Assembly: GCA_902618795.1 (NCBI GenBank)
Contig: CACNCF010000004.1
Coordinates: forward strand, 1 to 64,000
Length of the DNA: 64,000 nucleotides
Source: an uncultured Prochlorococcus sp.
GTDB taxonomy: Bacteria; Cyanobacteriota; Cyanobacteriia; PCC-6307; Cyanobiaceae
Reading direction: 5' to 3'
A model generated the notes under the pieces. It did no database searches. It was not told the origin of the DNA and saw nothing but the letters and a program-made list of their open reading frames with translations. The position numbers and the translations under genes are program-made. This document shows, in pieces, positions 37,080 to 46,664 of the stretch; the stretch's first letter is position 1; every line of letters starts with the position of its first letter.

Positions 37080-37284
37080 CCTGGCCTCCTAAATAATGGA
37101 TTTTTTAAAAAGCTAGCACTGAAATTGAAATAAAAACTACTTTTACGTTGAAATTTTAAAGACAAAAATTTTTTTTTAAAGGCTCATTTCTTGAAATCCG
37201 TTGATATGAGCTGATTTTATAAAAGTTAAAAAAATTTAAAATATTAAGTATTTTTTTTAAATGTTGTAAAAATCAATATTAATT
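37080..37284. other. Leader region between ppk and the sigma-factor gene
   Basis: The 205-base gap holds the strong ribosome-binding site of the sigma factor and an inverted pair GCTCAT (37182-37187) / ATGAGC (37206-37211) with an 18-base loop. On the minus strand an A-run and then T-run follow the stem, so it is not a clear terminator. I see no ORF or known RNA. Confidence 0.45.
37085..37090 (-). promoter_or_regulatory. Consensus ribosome-binding site of the sigma-factor gene
   Basis: AGGAGG on the minus strand is a full consensus Shine-Dalgarno. It lies eight bases before the preferred ATG, which supports that start. Confidence 0.75.
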
Positions 37285-39363
37285 TTATTTTTCTATGAGG
37301 TCAATTTGCGAACGATTATCCGATGAATCTAATTCATATTTCGAATATGAACCATCATCTTTCATTATCCAAGAAAAGTAATCATCTTTAATGTAGGTTT
37401 GCAAGAGCGAATATATTTTAGATTTCAATTCGTAATCCTCTATGGGAGTAACAGCTTCTATTCTTCTATCAAGATTTCTCCTCATCCAATCTGCACTCCC
37501 AATAAAAACCTCATTATCACCGTTATTACAAAACCAAAAAATTCTTGAATGTTCAAGAAAATGGCCAATGATGCTTTTAACTTTAATATTTTCACTTAAA
37601 TTTTTTCTTTGGGGATATAAGCAACAAATTCCTCGTACGATAAGACTAATTTTTACACCTGAGTCTGAAGCTAAATAAAGAAGGTTAATTATTTCTGGGT
37701 CTACTAAGGAATTCATTTTTGCAATTATTTCAGCCTTTTTACCCTCTTCTGCATTCTTAATTTCTCTCTTTATGAGAAATAAAAACTTCTTTCTCATCGA
37801 TGAGGGAGAGACTAATAATTTTTGATAATTTTTTTGTTTCGAAAATCCAGATAAGTAATTAAATAACTCAAGTAAATCGGATGCTATTTCAGGATCTGTT
37901 GAGAGCAATCCTAAATCTGTATAAAACTTTGAAGTATTAGAGTTATAATTTCCAGTTCCAATATGAAAATAATTTCTTAATCGTCCTTTTTCTTTTCTAA
38001 CTATTAAAGCTATTTTTGTATGTGTTTTAAATCCTATAATTCCATAGACAACATGAATTCCAGCTTGCTCCAGTTGTTTTGCCCATTGAATATTATTGTC
38101 TTCATCAAATCTTGCTTTTAGTTCAACAAGAGTCATTACTTCTTTCCCATTTTCTGCAGCTCTCATTAAAGCTGCGATGATAGGAGAATCCTTGGAAACT
38201 CGATATAAAGTAATTTTTATCGCCATTACAAGTGGATCATCAGCTGCTCTGTTTATAAATTCTTCAACTGAAGTTTTAAATAAGTCGTAGGGATGATGAA
38301 GCAGAATATTTTTTTTCCTAAGTATCTTAAAAATAGAATTTTGATTGTTGTTTGCAGATAAATCTAAATTTTTTAAGTGTGGGTGAGTTTTCCCAATTAG
38401 TAGATTATCTTTTAAATCATCTCTATTAATTTTTGTCAGCTGATTTAAATCGTCTAAGCCCAATAAACTTTTGCAAAAGTATATATATTCTTCTTGTATT
38501 GAGATACTTCCAATAAGTAACTTTAGAATATTTTTTGGCATATCCGATTCAACTTCTAATCTAACTACGTCTCCACCTAATCTTCTTTTTTGCAAACTTT
38601 GTTCAACTGCCAAAAGAAGATCATCAGCTTCAAGTTCTTTTAATTCTAAATCTGCATCTCTTGTCACTCTAAAAAAGGAGTAATCTATACATTCCATTCC
38701 ATTAAATAAAGTATTTATATTATTCCCAATTAAATCTTCAACACTTATGAAGACATGGGAACTTTCATCACTATGTTGAATAATTTCATTGGGAATTTGT
38801 ATAAATCGATTTATATTTTTTGTTGGTATTTTGACTCTGACAAACTGATTTTTAGAATCTTCCTTATCTTTTATTAAAGCTGCCAAATTCAGACTTAAAT
38901 TACTTATAAAAGGGAATGGATGTGCTGGATCGACAACTAATGGAGTTAATAATGGGAAAATAGATGAAGTAAAGAAGTTATTACACCAATTTTTTTGATT
39001 TTCACTGAGATCCTTATATTTTTTTAAAATTACACCTTTCTCTTGTAATTCGTTATTTAATTCATTATTTACATAGCTTTCTTGAAGAGTAGTTAATTTT
39101 TTTACTTCCTTGTTGATTTGTGTTAATTGCTCTTTAGGGGTAAGTCCGTCAATACTTTTTTTAGTAATTTCTGCTTCAACTTGAGCCTTTAATGAAGCTA
39201 CTCTTACCATAAAAAATTCATCAAGATTATTGCTAAAAATTGCACAAAATTTCACTTTATCTAGGATTTTGTACTCCTTTTCCATACCAGTTAGGAGTAC
39301 TCTTTTATTGAATTCGATCCAACTTAATTCTCTATTAATAAAAACATCAGACTGGCTTTTCAT
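37285..39363 (-). CDS. ppk: Polyphosphate kinase
   Basis: Ppk builds inorganic polyphosphate from ATP, giving a phosphate and energy store. The 692-residue protein shows an N-terminal helical domain (NRELSLSWIEFNKRVL-type text, VASLKAQVEAEI), a head domain, and the phospholipase-D-like catalytic core. The phosphorylated histidine is in HIGTGNYNSNTSKFYTD and the second catalytic histidine in FLEHSRIFWF. Active-site basic residues are in RRNLDRRIEAVTP. Its start overlaps the stop of the MFS gene by one base (TAATG), indicating coupling. The gene is relevant to phosphate-poor oceans. Confidence 0.96.
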   Translation of the reverse strand: MKSQSDVFINRELSWIEFNKRVLLTGMEKEYKILDKVKFCAIFSNNLDEFFMVRVASLKAQVEAEITKKSIDGLTPKEQLTQINKEVKKLTTLQESYVNNELNNELQEKGVILKKYKDLSENQKNWCNNFFTSSIFPLLTPLVVDPAHPFPFISNLSLNLAALIKDKEDSKNQFVRVKIPTKNINRFIQIPNEIIQHSDESSHVFISVEDLIGNNINTLFNGMECIDYSFFRVTRDADLELKELEADDLLLAVEQSLQKRRLGGDVVRLEVESDMPKNILKLLIGSISIQEEYIYFCKSLLGLDDLNQLTKINRDDLKDNLLIGKTHPHLKNLDLSANNNQNSIFKILRKKNILLHHPYDLFKTSVEEFINRAADDPLVMAIKITLYRVSKDSPIIAALMRAAENGKEVMTLVELKARFDEDNNIQWAKQLEQAGIHVVYGIIGFKTHTKIALIVRKEKGRLRNYFHIGTGNYNSNTSKFYTDLGLLSTDPEIASDLLELFNYLSGFSKQKNYQKLLVSPSSMRKKFLFLIKREIKNAEEGKKAEIIAKMNSLVDPEIINLLYLASDSGVKISLIVRGICCLYPQRKNLSENIKVKSIIGHFLEHSRIFWFCNNGDNEVFIGSADWMRRNLDRRIEAVTPIEDYELKSKIYSLLQTYIKDDYFSWIMKDDGSYSKYELDSSDNRSQIDLIEK

Positions 39364-40646
39364 TAAAAAACTTTTGATTTTTGATTTATAAAAGAATTAT
39401 TATTTTTACCCTCTGCAATAAGGTATATCATGAAAAGTAAGATAACGGAACCAGCTATAAAAGGTGATTTAGGACCAAAACTATCATAAACCCTTCCAGC
39501 CATTGCAATTCCTAATACACCTCCAAGACTCTGTAGACCCTGAAGGTTACTTAAAATTGATCCTTGTTTATCAACGTCTAATTTCTTTGATATTAGTGCT
39601 CTTAAGGTGGGTGTAATTAACCCTGCCCCAATGGCTAAAAATGAAACAGCTGAATAAATATTAATTGTTGCATTTTCTTTTGGAGCAGTAATTAAAAGAG
39701 CACACGCCACAAGAATAAAGCCAGATCCGATAAGTGTTAATCGCATTTCGCCAAATTGCTTTACTAGAGGACCAATTAATCCTCCCTGAACAATAATCGC
39801 AATAATTCCTACTACAACAAGAGTTCCGCTTGATGCTTTAGTCGTCCAGTTTAAAGATTCTTGGAGGAAAAATATAAGGATGTTAGTCAATCCAGTAAAA
39901 GCAATAAAGTAAATAAAGAAAGCTAATGATAATTTTTTAATCTTTTCTTCTTTGAAAACTGTAAAAAGAGCTTTTAAAGGGTTTTTTAAAGCAGTTTTTG
40001 ATTTATTTATTTCACTATTAGGCTTGGTTTCTGGTAAGTAAAAAAATACAAGGAGAAAATTTACTATTGGAATGATTGAGGCTATCAAAACTGGAATAAT
40101 AAAATTATTATTTGTATTTCTTGCGAAAATTACAACAAAAATATTACCCAAGAAAAAACTTAAACCAAAAGCTACACCAATAAGACCGAATGTTTTTGCT
40201 CTTTTTTCAGGGCTTGAAATATCTGCAAGAATTGTTGTTGCAGTAGCTGCAGTCCCCCCACTTAAACCGTCAATAAGTCTCGCTAAAAATAATAAAAATA
40301 ACGGGATAGTGGCTATTGAATTTGACCAATTAAAAAGAACTGTAAAAGATAATATTGATATTCCTATTATTGAACCAGTAATACAAAAGAGAGTTACAGG
40401 TCTTCTGCCATATCTATCGCTCATAAGTCCTATAAAAGGAGAAGCTGTAAATTGAGCTAATTGGTAAGTGCATGATAATAAACCATATGTACTTGCTTTA
40501 GAGTCAAAGAGTAAAACAAAAGAGGGTAATATGGGTAACAATATACTTTCACTTAAACGATCATTTAGAAGAGTGATAAACGCACTAAGGAGAGTAAATT
40601 TTTTATTTGGTTTTAATAAACTTTCTTTCACAATATTTACCTTCAT
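39363..40646 (-). CDS. Major facilitator superfamily transporter
   Basis: The 427-residue protein has about twelve transmembrane segments. MFS motif A lies in the first cytoplasmic loop (GLMSDRYGRRPV, about residues 80-92), and the sequence resembles TetA-type drug/proton antiporters. The central loop at residues about 205-230 is charged (PETKPNSEINKS). The substrate is unknown. It begins only 30 bases from the divergent cobA start and overlaps ppk by one base, so it may be transcribed with ppk. Confidence 0.88.
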   Translation of the reverse strand: MKVNIVKESLLKPNKKFTLLSAFITLLNDRLSESILLPILPSFVLLFDSKASTYGLLSCTYQLAQFTASPFIGLMSDRYGRRPVTLFCITGSIIGISILSFTVLFNWSNSIATIPLFLLFLARLIDGLSGGTAATATTILADISSPEKRAKTFGLIGVAFGLSFFLGNIFVVIFARNTNNNFIIPVLIASIIPIVNFLLVFFYLPETKPNSEINKSKTALKNPLKALFTVFKEEKIKKLSLAFFIYFIAFTGLTNILIFFLQESLNWTTKASSGTLVVVGIIAIIVQGGLIGPLVKQFGEMRLTLIGSGFILVACALLITAPKENATINIYSAVSFLAIGAGLITPTLRALISKKLDVDKQGSILSNLQGLQSLGGVLGIAMAGRVYDSFGPKSPFIAGSVILLFMIYLIAEGKNNNSFINQKSKVF

Positions 40647-40676
40647 TGCGATTAACTTTTACTACCATACTTGTTA

Positions 40677-41492
40677 ATGGAGATTATTGTGCCCGGCATT
40701 GTTTATTTAGTTGGAGCAGGTCCAGGTGACCCTGAGCTTTTGACTCTTAAAGCTTTACGCCTAATAAAAAATTGTGATGCATTAGTTCATGATGCTTTAA
40801 TTCCGGATGAAATAACAAAAGAGGCAGGAAGAAATACAGAAATTTTTCATGTAGGCAAAAGAGCTGGGAAGTGTTCTGTACCTCAGGCTGAAACTAATGA
40901 TCTCATTTTGAAATTAGCAAAAGAAGGTAAAAATGTTGTAAGGCTTAAAGGGGGAGATCCATTCGTTTTTTCTAGGGGTGGTGAAGAGGTATCGATTTTA
41001 GAAAAAAATGGAATTCCAGTTGAAATCGTTCCTGGTATTACTTCTGGGATAGCTGCTCCCACATATTTTGGTATTCCACTAACCCATAGAGATGCTGCAA
41101 GTTCCGTAACTTTTGTCACTGGACATGAGCGTGTGGATAAGGAAAAAAAGACAGTGAATTGGAGAGATTTAGCTAAATCATCGGATAGCTTAGTAATTTT
41201 TATGGGTATAAAAAATATTGAATTTATTGTGGAAGAATTAATTCTAGGTGGTTTAGATAAGAGTACTAAATGCGCTATTATTCAAGAAGCTACTTTAAAA
41301 AATCAAAAATGTTTGATAGAGAACTTAGAAAATCTTCCAGATAAAATCAAAGATAAAGAATTTTTAGCTCCATCAATTATCATTATTGGAAAAATTGTTG
41401 AATTTAAGGTTAATAACAATATAACTAAAGTATCTGATGTCTATTTACCAGATATTAATAAAGTTCAACTGTATAATAAATCCCAAAAGTAA
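40677..41492 (+). CDS. cobA: Uroporphyrinogen-III C-methyltransferase
   Basis: CobA/SumT adds two methyl groups from S-adenosylmethionine to uroporphyrinogen III, giving precorrin-2 for siroheme and cobalamin. The protein of about 271 residues has the tetrapyrrole methyltransferase motifs VYLVGAGPGDPELLTLKA at its start and RLKGGDPFVFSRGGEE near residue 85. GIPLTHRDAASSVTFVTGH follows. An ATG at 40677 and a GTG at 40689 are both possible starts. QueG, a cobalamin-dependent enzyme, is encoded elsewhere in this window. The gene overlaps the convergent pabC by 28 bases. Confidence 0.95.
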   Translation: MEIIVPGIVYLVGAGPGDPELLTLKALRLIKNCDALVHDALIPDEITKEAGRNTEIFHVGKRAGKCSVPQAETNDLILKLAKEGKNVVRLKGGDPFVFSRGGEEVSILEKNGIPVEIVPGITSGIAAPTYFGIPLTHRDAASSVTFVTGHERVDKEKKTVNWRDLAKSSDSLVIFMGIKNIEFIVEELILGGLDKSTKCAIIQEATLKNQKCLIENLENLPDKIKDKEFLAPSIIIIGKIVEFKVNNNITKVSDVYLPDINKVQLYNKSQK

Positions 41493-42292
41493 ATTGGATC
41501 GAAATTAGGTTTAAGCTTTAAATCATTAACTTGATTAATTTGTCTGCAAGATAAGCTATTAATTGCAATTATTATGTCATCATTTTGAAATTCTGGCTGA
41601 ATTAATTCTTCTTTAACAATTTTCAATTTTAAAGCTTCAGAAACCATAATTCCCTTTAAGCAGCCGCTCTCTTTTCTAGGAGTTATCCATTGATTATTTC
41701 TTTTAATTAGAAGATTAAATGTACTTCCACAACAAAGTTCACCTGACGTATTCAAAAGGATAGAATCATCAAATGATTTTTCATTAGCTTCTGTCAAAAC
41801 TTGTATTGCTTGATTATATGAAAATGTTTTGCATTTACTTATAAGACTGAATTCATTTATTTTTTCAGTTTGACTAATACAAACTCTTATCGGATTAAAA
41901 TTTGGTTTGATTCTATAGAACTCAAGCCATAAATTATCCAAATCTTTTGTCTCTGAAGTGCTATCAATTGTTAGTGTTCGACCTTCATTAGTTCCTCGAC
42001 TAAAGTTTATTCTTACTGAAGCAAATTGATCATTGTTTAGCGATAACTTTTTAATTCCATCGTGAATAAGTTGTCTCAAAGTTAATTTATTTATTTTGAG
42101 ATTAATATTTAAAATCTTGCTACTTTTTTCTAATCTTTTCAGATGTTCATCAAAAAGAATAGGTTTGTTTTCTTTTATCAAAATGGTTTCAAATATACCA
42201 TCAGCAAATTTTAATCCTCTATTATTAGCAGCAATAAATATTTTATCAATATCTAACCATTGATCCTTGTGCCAGCCTAATGTTTCAATCAT
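41465..42292 (-). CDS. pabC: Class IV aminotransferase, probably aminodeoxychorismate lyase PabC
   Basis: The 275-residue protein is a fold-type IV PLP enzyme with NRGLKFADGIFETILI at about residues 28-45, a KCKTFSYNQAIQVL segment bearing the PLP lysine, and SGELCCGSTFNLLI. Its start codon overlaps pabB by four bases, so it most likely converts aminodeoxychorismate to p-aminobenzoate for folate. Class IV enzymes also include branched-chain and D-amino-acid aminotransferases, so the assignment leans on the neighbour. Confidence 0.88.
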   Translation of the reverse strand: MIETLGWHKDQWLDIDKIFIAANNRGLKFADGIFETILIKENKPILFDEHLKRLEKSSKILNINLKINKLTLRQLIHDGIKKLSLNNDQFASVRINFSRGTNEGRTLTIDSTSETKDLDNLWLEFYRIKPNFNPIRVCISQTEKINEFSLISKCKTFSYNQAIQVLTEANEKSFDDSILLNTSGELCCGSTFNLLIKRNNQWITPRKESGCLKGIMVSEALKLKIVKEELIQPEFQNDDIIIAINSLSCRQINQVNDLKLKPNFDPIYFWDLLYS

Positions 42293-43605
42293 TTTAGTGA
42301 ATCAATTAATGGTAAAAGTTTCCACTTCAGTTCATCAGTTTCCTCTTCAGGGTTTGAGTCAATAACTATTCCGCAACCAGCATATATATTGATTTTTTTG
42401 CCTTTAATTAAAAATGATCTTATTAGTATATTGCTGTCAAACTCTCCATTCCAGTCAAGCTTCAAAAATGAGCCACAGTATGGCCCGCGTTCACATTCTT
42501 CTAATTCAAAAAGTCTCTGGCATGATCTTAATTTAGGTGCTCCAGTTATAGAGCCTCCAGGCCAACAAGCTTTTAGCAAATCAATCCAGTCCCTGTCTTT
42601 TTTTAATTTGCCTCTGATTACTGAAGTTAGATGATGAACTTTTAAGAAACTTTCAAGTTTTAATACTTCTGGCACCATAATACTTCCTGTTTCGCAAACT
42701 TTACTTAAATCATTTCTTATTAGGTCAACAATCATAATATTTTCGGCTCTATCTTTTTCGTTCGTTATTAAATCGATAGCATTAAGTGCGTCTTGATTTA
42801 AATCTTTGTCTCTGGATCTAGTTCCTTTGATAGGTCTTGATTCTACAAAATTTTTATTATCTATTTTTATAAATCTTTCTGGCGAGGTAGATAATACAGC
42901 CTCTTTATAATTATCATTATTTATTATAATTCCTCCAAAGGGAGCTCTTAATTTTCTTCTTATTTTCAAATAAATATCCAAAGGATTATAGTTTTTGGAA
43001 CTTTCAATTTCGCATTTAGTTGTTAGGTTTGCTTGAAATATATCTCCAAGGGAAATTAATTTTTTCAATTTTAGAATATTTTTCTGAAATTTTTCAGCCA
43101 TTTCGTCCAAATTGATTTTTGAAAAATCAAAATTCAAATTTGTTTTAATAATATTTTCTTCTTCAATATTTTTTATATTGTTGATTATTTTTTTATAATT
43201 CATCAGTTCAGATGAGTTTGTGCCTTCGATAATTATTTCTTTTTTTATTAGATTGCATTTTATTATTGGATCATATGATCCAATCCATAAAGTTGCCATA
43301 TCAGATTTTCTCCATGGGTTTTTTGGTTCTATGTAAACTCCAGCTTCATAACTTAACCATCCAATCCAAAATCCTTTTTCAATATTTTTTAAATTATTAA
43401 ATGGATTATTAGTTTTGTCTAAGTTATTGATATCTCTTGATTGGATTATTTTTTTAGGTTTAATTCCTATTATTGACCATTCCCCATTTTCGTTGCCATC
43501 ACTGTCTAGCCAAGCTAATCCTTTATCTCCGAATTTTTTTGTTAGATGATGCGTAATCAGTGCTGGATCTATCCATTTTTCTAGAATTATTTTTTTTATT
43601 TTCAT
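42289..43605 (-). CDS. pabB: Aminodeoxychorismate synthase component I
   Basis: PabB converts chorismate and ammonia to 4-amino-4-deoxychorismate. The 438-residue protein has the anthranilate synthase I/PabB C-terminal domain, with GDIFQANLTTKCE, VESRPIKGTRSRDKD, ENIMIVDLIRNDLS and CWPGGSITGAPKL. It carries no glutaminase domain, so a separate PabA is needed, not in this window. PabB start overlaps queC end by four bases and its end overlaps pabC start by four, a tight operon. Anthranilate synthase (TrpE) is the main alternative but the pabC pairing favours PabB. Confidence 0.93.
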   Translation of the reverse strand: MKIKKIILEKWIDPALITHHLTKKFGDKGLAWLDSDGNENGEWSIIGIKPKKIIQSRDINNLDKTNNPFNNLKNIEKGFWIGWLSYEAGVYIEPKNPWRKSDMATLWIGSYDPIIKCNLIKKEIIIEGTNSSELMNYKKIINNIKNIEEENIIKTNLNFDFSKINLDEMAEKFQKNILKLKKLISLGDIFQANLTTKCEIESSKNYNPLDIYLKIRRKLRAPFGGIIINNDNYKEAVLSTSPERFIKIDNKNFVESRPIKGTRSRDKDLNQDALNAIDLITNEKDRAENIMIVDLIRNDLSKVCETGSIMVPEVLKLESFLKVHHLTSVIRGKLKKDRDWIDLLKACWPGGSITGAPKLRSCQRLFELEECERGPYCGSFLKLDWNGEFDSNILIRSFLIKGKKINIYAGCGIVIDSNPEEETDELKWKLLPLIDSLK

Positions 43606-44276
43606 TTTTTATTATTCCTATTAAGCCATTTTTCATAAGCGGCATTTCTAATCCTGCAGCTATCACACTTACCGCATGGTTTTGAATTACCTGAATAACA
43701 ACTCCATGTTTTATCTAAAGGAACATGATTATCAAAAGCTAATTTAATAATTTCCTCTTTATTTAAATGTAATAGTGGTGTCCAAAGTTTTATTGGGTTA
43801 TTTTCTCTTCCTCTTTTATTGGCTAAATCTGCTAATTCTTGAAATTTTTTAATGTAGTCAGGTCTGCAATCTGGATAACCAGAATAATCAAGTGCATTTA
43901 CTCCTAATCCTATAAAATCAGCATCTATTGCTTCGGCGTAACTTAGTGCAACGGAAATAAATATAGTATTTCTCCCAGGAACATAAGTATTAGGAATTTT
44001 ATTAGTTTGTATTCCTTCTAACGGGATATTTTTTTGAGTATCAGTTAATGAAGAGCCTCCCCATAAAGATAAGTCAAGCTTAATAATTTTAAATTCTTCG
44101 ATATCAAAGTGTTTTGCAATTATTGATGCAGAATTCAATTCTTTTTTATGACGTTGACCGTAGTCAAATGAAAGGCCAAAAATTTTAGCTTCGGATTTTT
44201 TGGCGATACCAGTAACTGTAGAAGAATCTAAACCTCCAGATAATAAAACTACTATCAATTTATTTTTAAGAGTCAT
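43602..44276 (-). CDS. queC: 7-Cyano-7-deazaguanine synthase
   Basis: QueC converts 7-carboxy-7-deazaguanine to preQ0 with ATP and ammonia, a step toward queuosine. The 224-residue protein starts with the PP-loop LLSGGLDSSTVTGIAKK and ends with the zinc-binding cysteines CYSGNSKPCGKCDSCRIR. GRNTIFISVALSYAEAI and GVNALDYSGYPDCRPDY are family-typical. It lies six bases from queE and overlaps pabB by four bases. Confidence 0.96.
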   Translation of the reverse strand: MTLKNKLIVVLLSGGLDSSTVTGIAKKSEAKIFGLSFDYGQRHKKELNSASIIAKHFDIEEFKIIKLDLSLWGGSSLTDTQKNIPLEGIQTNKIPNTYVPGRNTIFISVALSYAEAIDADFIGLGVNALDYSGYPDCRPDYIKKFQELADLANKRGRENNPIKLWTPLLHLNKEEIIKLAFDNHVPLDKTWSCYSGNSKPCGKCDSCRIRNAAYEKWLNRNNKK

Positions 44277-44282
44277 ATGATT

Positions 44283-44960
44283 TCAATTAATTTTTAAGTA
44301 TTTGTGAGTTTGAAGGCTCAATTTCCAATCGGGGTTATTTTTTACGAAATCGATAGCGAGAGAAAAACCATGCGGATTGTTCCATGCTGGCTGTAAATAA
44401 AAAATTTTATCTTCTTTTTTTAATCCATCTTCACTTTTAGAGGGTTGATATTGTTTTAAAGTTTCTTTTTTTATTTGAATAGCAAATTCAATATCTTCTA
44501 TTTCATTTATGATTATTTTGATTTCATTACAGTTTTTTAAAAAATAATTTTTTGGAGGTGAGTGTCTTTTAGGAGATAAAGTAATCCAGTCATAGCTTCC
44601 TGATATCGAATTAACTCCACTTGTCTCAATATGAATCTTCATTGGCTTTTGTTCTTCTCCTGTCGTCATTTTTTTTATGGCTTTGCAAAAATTATCCAAG
44701 TTATGTTGTAAAGGTTCTCCACCTGTAATAACGCAAAAAGATGCTCCTTTTTTTCTGGCAATTTTTATGCGATCTATTATTTTTTCAATTGATATAGAAG
44801 GGTGTTTTTTCTCGTCCCATGAATTCTTGGTATCGCACCACGAACATCCAACTTTACATCCGGCTAATCTTACAAAAAAAGCACTTTTTCCAGCGTGATA
44901 ACCTTCACCTTGTAATGAATGAAATTGTTCGACTAAGGGTAAAAAATTTGTCATTTTCAT
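44283..44960 (-). CDS. queE: 7-Carboxy-7-deazaguanine synthase (radical SAM)
   Basis: QueE contracts 6-carboxy-tetrahydropterin to 7-carboxy-7-deazaguanine. The 225-residue protein has the CxxxCxxC radical-SAM cysteines in LAGCKVGCSWCDTK (about residues 33-46), SLQGEGYHAGKSAFFVRL, and the SAM-binding FCVITGGEPLQHNL. HIETSGVNSISGSYDWITLS is conserved. It lies 18 bases after pyrG and six before queC, so pyrG, queE and queC probably share a message. Confidence 0.95.
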   Translation of the reverse strand: MKMTNFLPLVEQFHSLQGEGYHAGKSAFFVRLAGCKVGCSWCDTKNSWDEKKHPSISIEKIIDRIKIARKKGASFCVITGGEPLQHNLDNFCKAIKKMTTGEEQKPMKIHIETSGVNSISGSYDWITLSPKRHSPPKNYFLKNCNEIKIIINEIEDIEFAIQIKKETLKQYQPSKSEDGLKKEDKIFYLQPAWNNPHGFSLAIDFVKNNPDWKLSLQTHKYLKIN

Positions 44961-44978
44961 TCAAAAAAATAAAAAATA

Positions 44979-46589
44979 TTAATTTGATTGAGTGAACTTC
45001 TCTTGAGAGGCTTTTATTAATCCTTTAAATAAAGGGTGAGGTTTGCCAGGTCGTGATAAAAACTCAGGATGATATTGACAGGCTAAGAAGTAGGGATGAT
45101 TTTCTAACTCAATTAATTCAACTAATCTGCCATCTGGTGATGTACCACTAATTTTGTATCCAGAATCTAAAAAACTTTGTTTGTAGTAATTATTAAATTC
45201 GTATCTATGTCGATGTCTCTCATAAATAACATCCTCATCATATAAGTTTTTTCCAGTTGTATTTTTTGTCAGCCTACATGGATAAACTCCAAGTCTCATT
45301 GTTCCACCTAAATCAACTACATCTTCCTGTTCTGGTAATAAATGTATCACTGGATTTGGAGTGTTTGGGTCTAGTTCTGAACTAGATGCATCTGGAAGAT
45401 GAGCTACATTCCTTGCCCATTCTATAACTGCACACTGCATACCAAGGCATAAACCTAAAAAGGGAATTTTATTTTCTCTTGCGAATTTTATAGCTGAAAT
45501 TTTTCCATTGACTCCTCTATTACCAAATCCCCCGGGCACGACAATTGCATCAACTTCATTTAAGTAAGTTTCTGCTGAATTTTTTTCTATCATTTCAGCA
45601 CTGACCCAATGTAAATCTAATGAAGCCTTTTGTTCAATGCATGCATGTCTTAAAGCTTCAACAACGGATAAATATGCATCTCCAAGTTCAATATATTTGC
45701 CTACAAGGGCAACTTTTATTGGATCTCCAGGATTTCTTAGGTTGTGTATTAGTTGCTCCCAATTTTTCAAATCACATTTTTTATCTTCAAGGTCTAAATA
45801 CTTCAGGGTTTCTTTGCATAAACCTTCTTTTTTTAAAGAAAGAGGTACAGAATAAATACTGTCTGCGTCTAAAGCTTCAATTACAGAGTTGATACTGACA
45901 CCGCAAAAACCACTAAGCTTTTTTTTAAGAGCTTCATTGATAGATTTATCACTTCGGCATACAAGTAAATCTGGCTGAATTCCAATTGATCTTAATTCTT
46001 TCACTGAATGTTGTGTTGGTTTAGTTTTTATTTCGCCAGAGGTTTTGATGTAAGGAAGTAATGTTACGTGTATGTATGCAACATCGTTCCTATTCACATC
46101 ATTTTTGAATTCTCTTATTGCCTCTAAAAAAGGTAGAGATTCAATATCACCAACTGTTCCACCAATTTCAGTAATAATAATATCTGCATTGCTGTTAGAG
46201 GCTACTCTATGAATCCTTTCTCTAATTTCTCCCGTTATGTGAGGTATTACTTGAACAGTTCCACCGTTATAATTACCTCTTCTTTCTTTATTAATAACTG
46301 CTTGATAAATAGATCCTGTTGTTACACTATTCAACCTAGTCATTGCAGTATCAGTAAATCTTTCGTAGTGACCTAAATCTAGATCGGTTTCAGCCCCATC
46401 TTCGGTTACAAATACTTCTCCATGTTGAAAAGGGCTCATAGTGCCTGGATCAACATTTAGATATGGATCTAGTTTTAAAATTGAAACACTATATCCTCTA
46501 GACTTTAATAATCTACCTAAACTTGCAGCTACGATACCTTTACCAATGCTAGAAACTACTCCTCCGGTGACAAAAACAAATTTTGACAT
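44979..46589 (-). CDS. pyrG: CTP synthase
   Basis: PyrG aminates UTP to CTP using glutamine and ATP. The 536-residue protein has the N-terminal synthase domain ([49 protein letters not shown]) and a C-terminal class I glutamine amidotransferase. The nucleophilic cysteine is in FLGLCLGMQ, near residue 380, with the catalytic His/Glu in YHPEFLSRP. The length is normal. It lies 75 bases downstream of aspS. Confidence 0.98.
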   Translation of the reverse strand: MSKFVFVTGGVVSSIGKGIVAASLGRLLKSRGYSVSILKLDPYLNVDPGTMSPFQHGEVFVTEDGAETDLDLGHYERFTDTAMTRLNSVTTGSIYQAVINKERRGNYNGGTVQVIPHITGEIRERIHRVASNSNADIIITEIGGTVGDIESLPFLEAIREFKNDVNRNDVAYIHVTLLPYIKTSGEIKTKPTQHSVKELRSIGIQPDLLVCRSDKSINEALKKKLSGFCGVSINSVIEALDADSIYSVPLSLKKEGLCKETLKYLDLEDKKCDLKNWEQLIHNLRNPGDPIKVALVGKYIELGDAYLSVVEALRHACIEQKASLDLHWVSAEMIEKNSAETYLNEVDAIVVPGGFGNRGVNGKISAIKFARENKIPFLGLCLGMQCAVIEWARNVAHLPDASSSELDPNTPNPVIHLLPEQEDVVDLGGTMRLGVYPCRLTKNTTGKNLYDEDVIYERHRHRYEFNNYYKQSFLDSGYKISGTSPDGRLVELIELENHPYFLACQYHPEFLSRPGKPHPLFKGLIKASQEKFTQSN

Positions 46590-46664
46590 TAAATATTTTT
46601 AATTAAGCACTGCCTCCTTATATTTTATTTAAACAAAAAACTTTTAGATCATCCATATATATTC

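Noticed and set aside
40072-40455. 127-codon open frame opposite the MFS gene
   Set aside because: It is explained by the hydrophobic codon bias of the transporter on the other strand.
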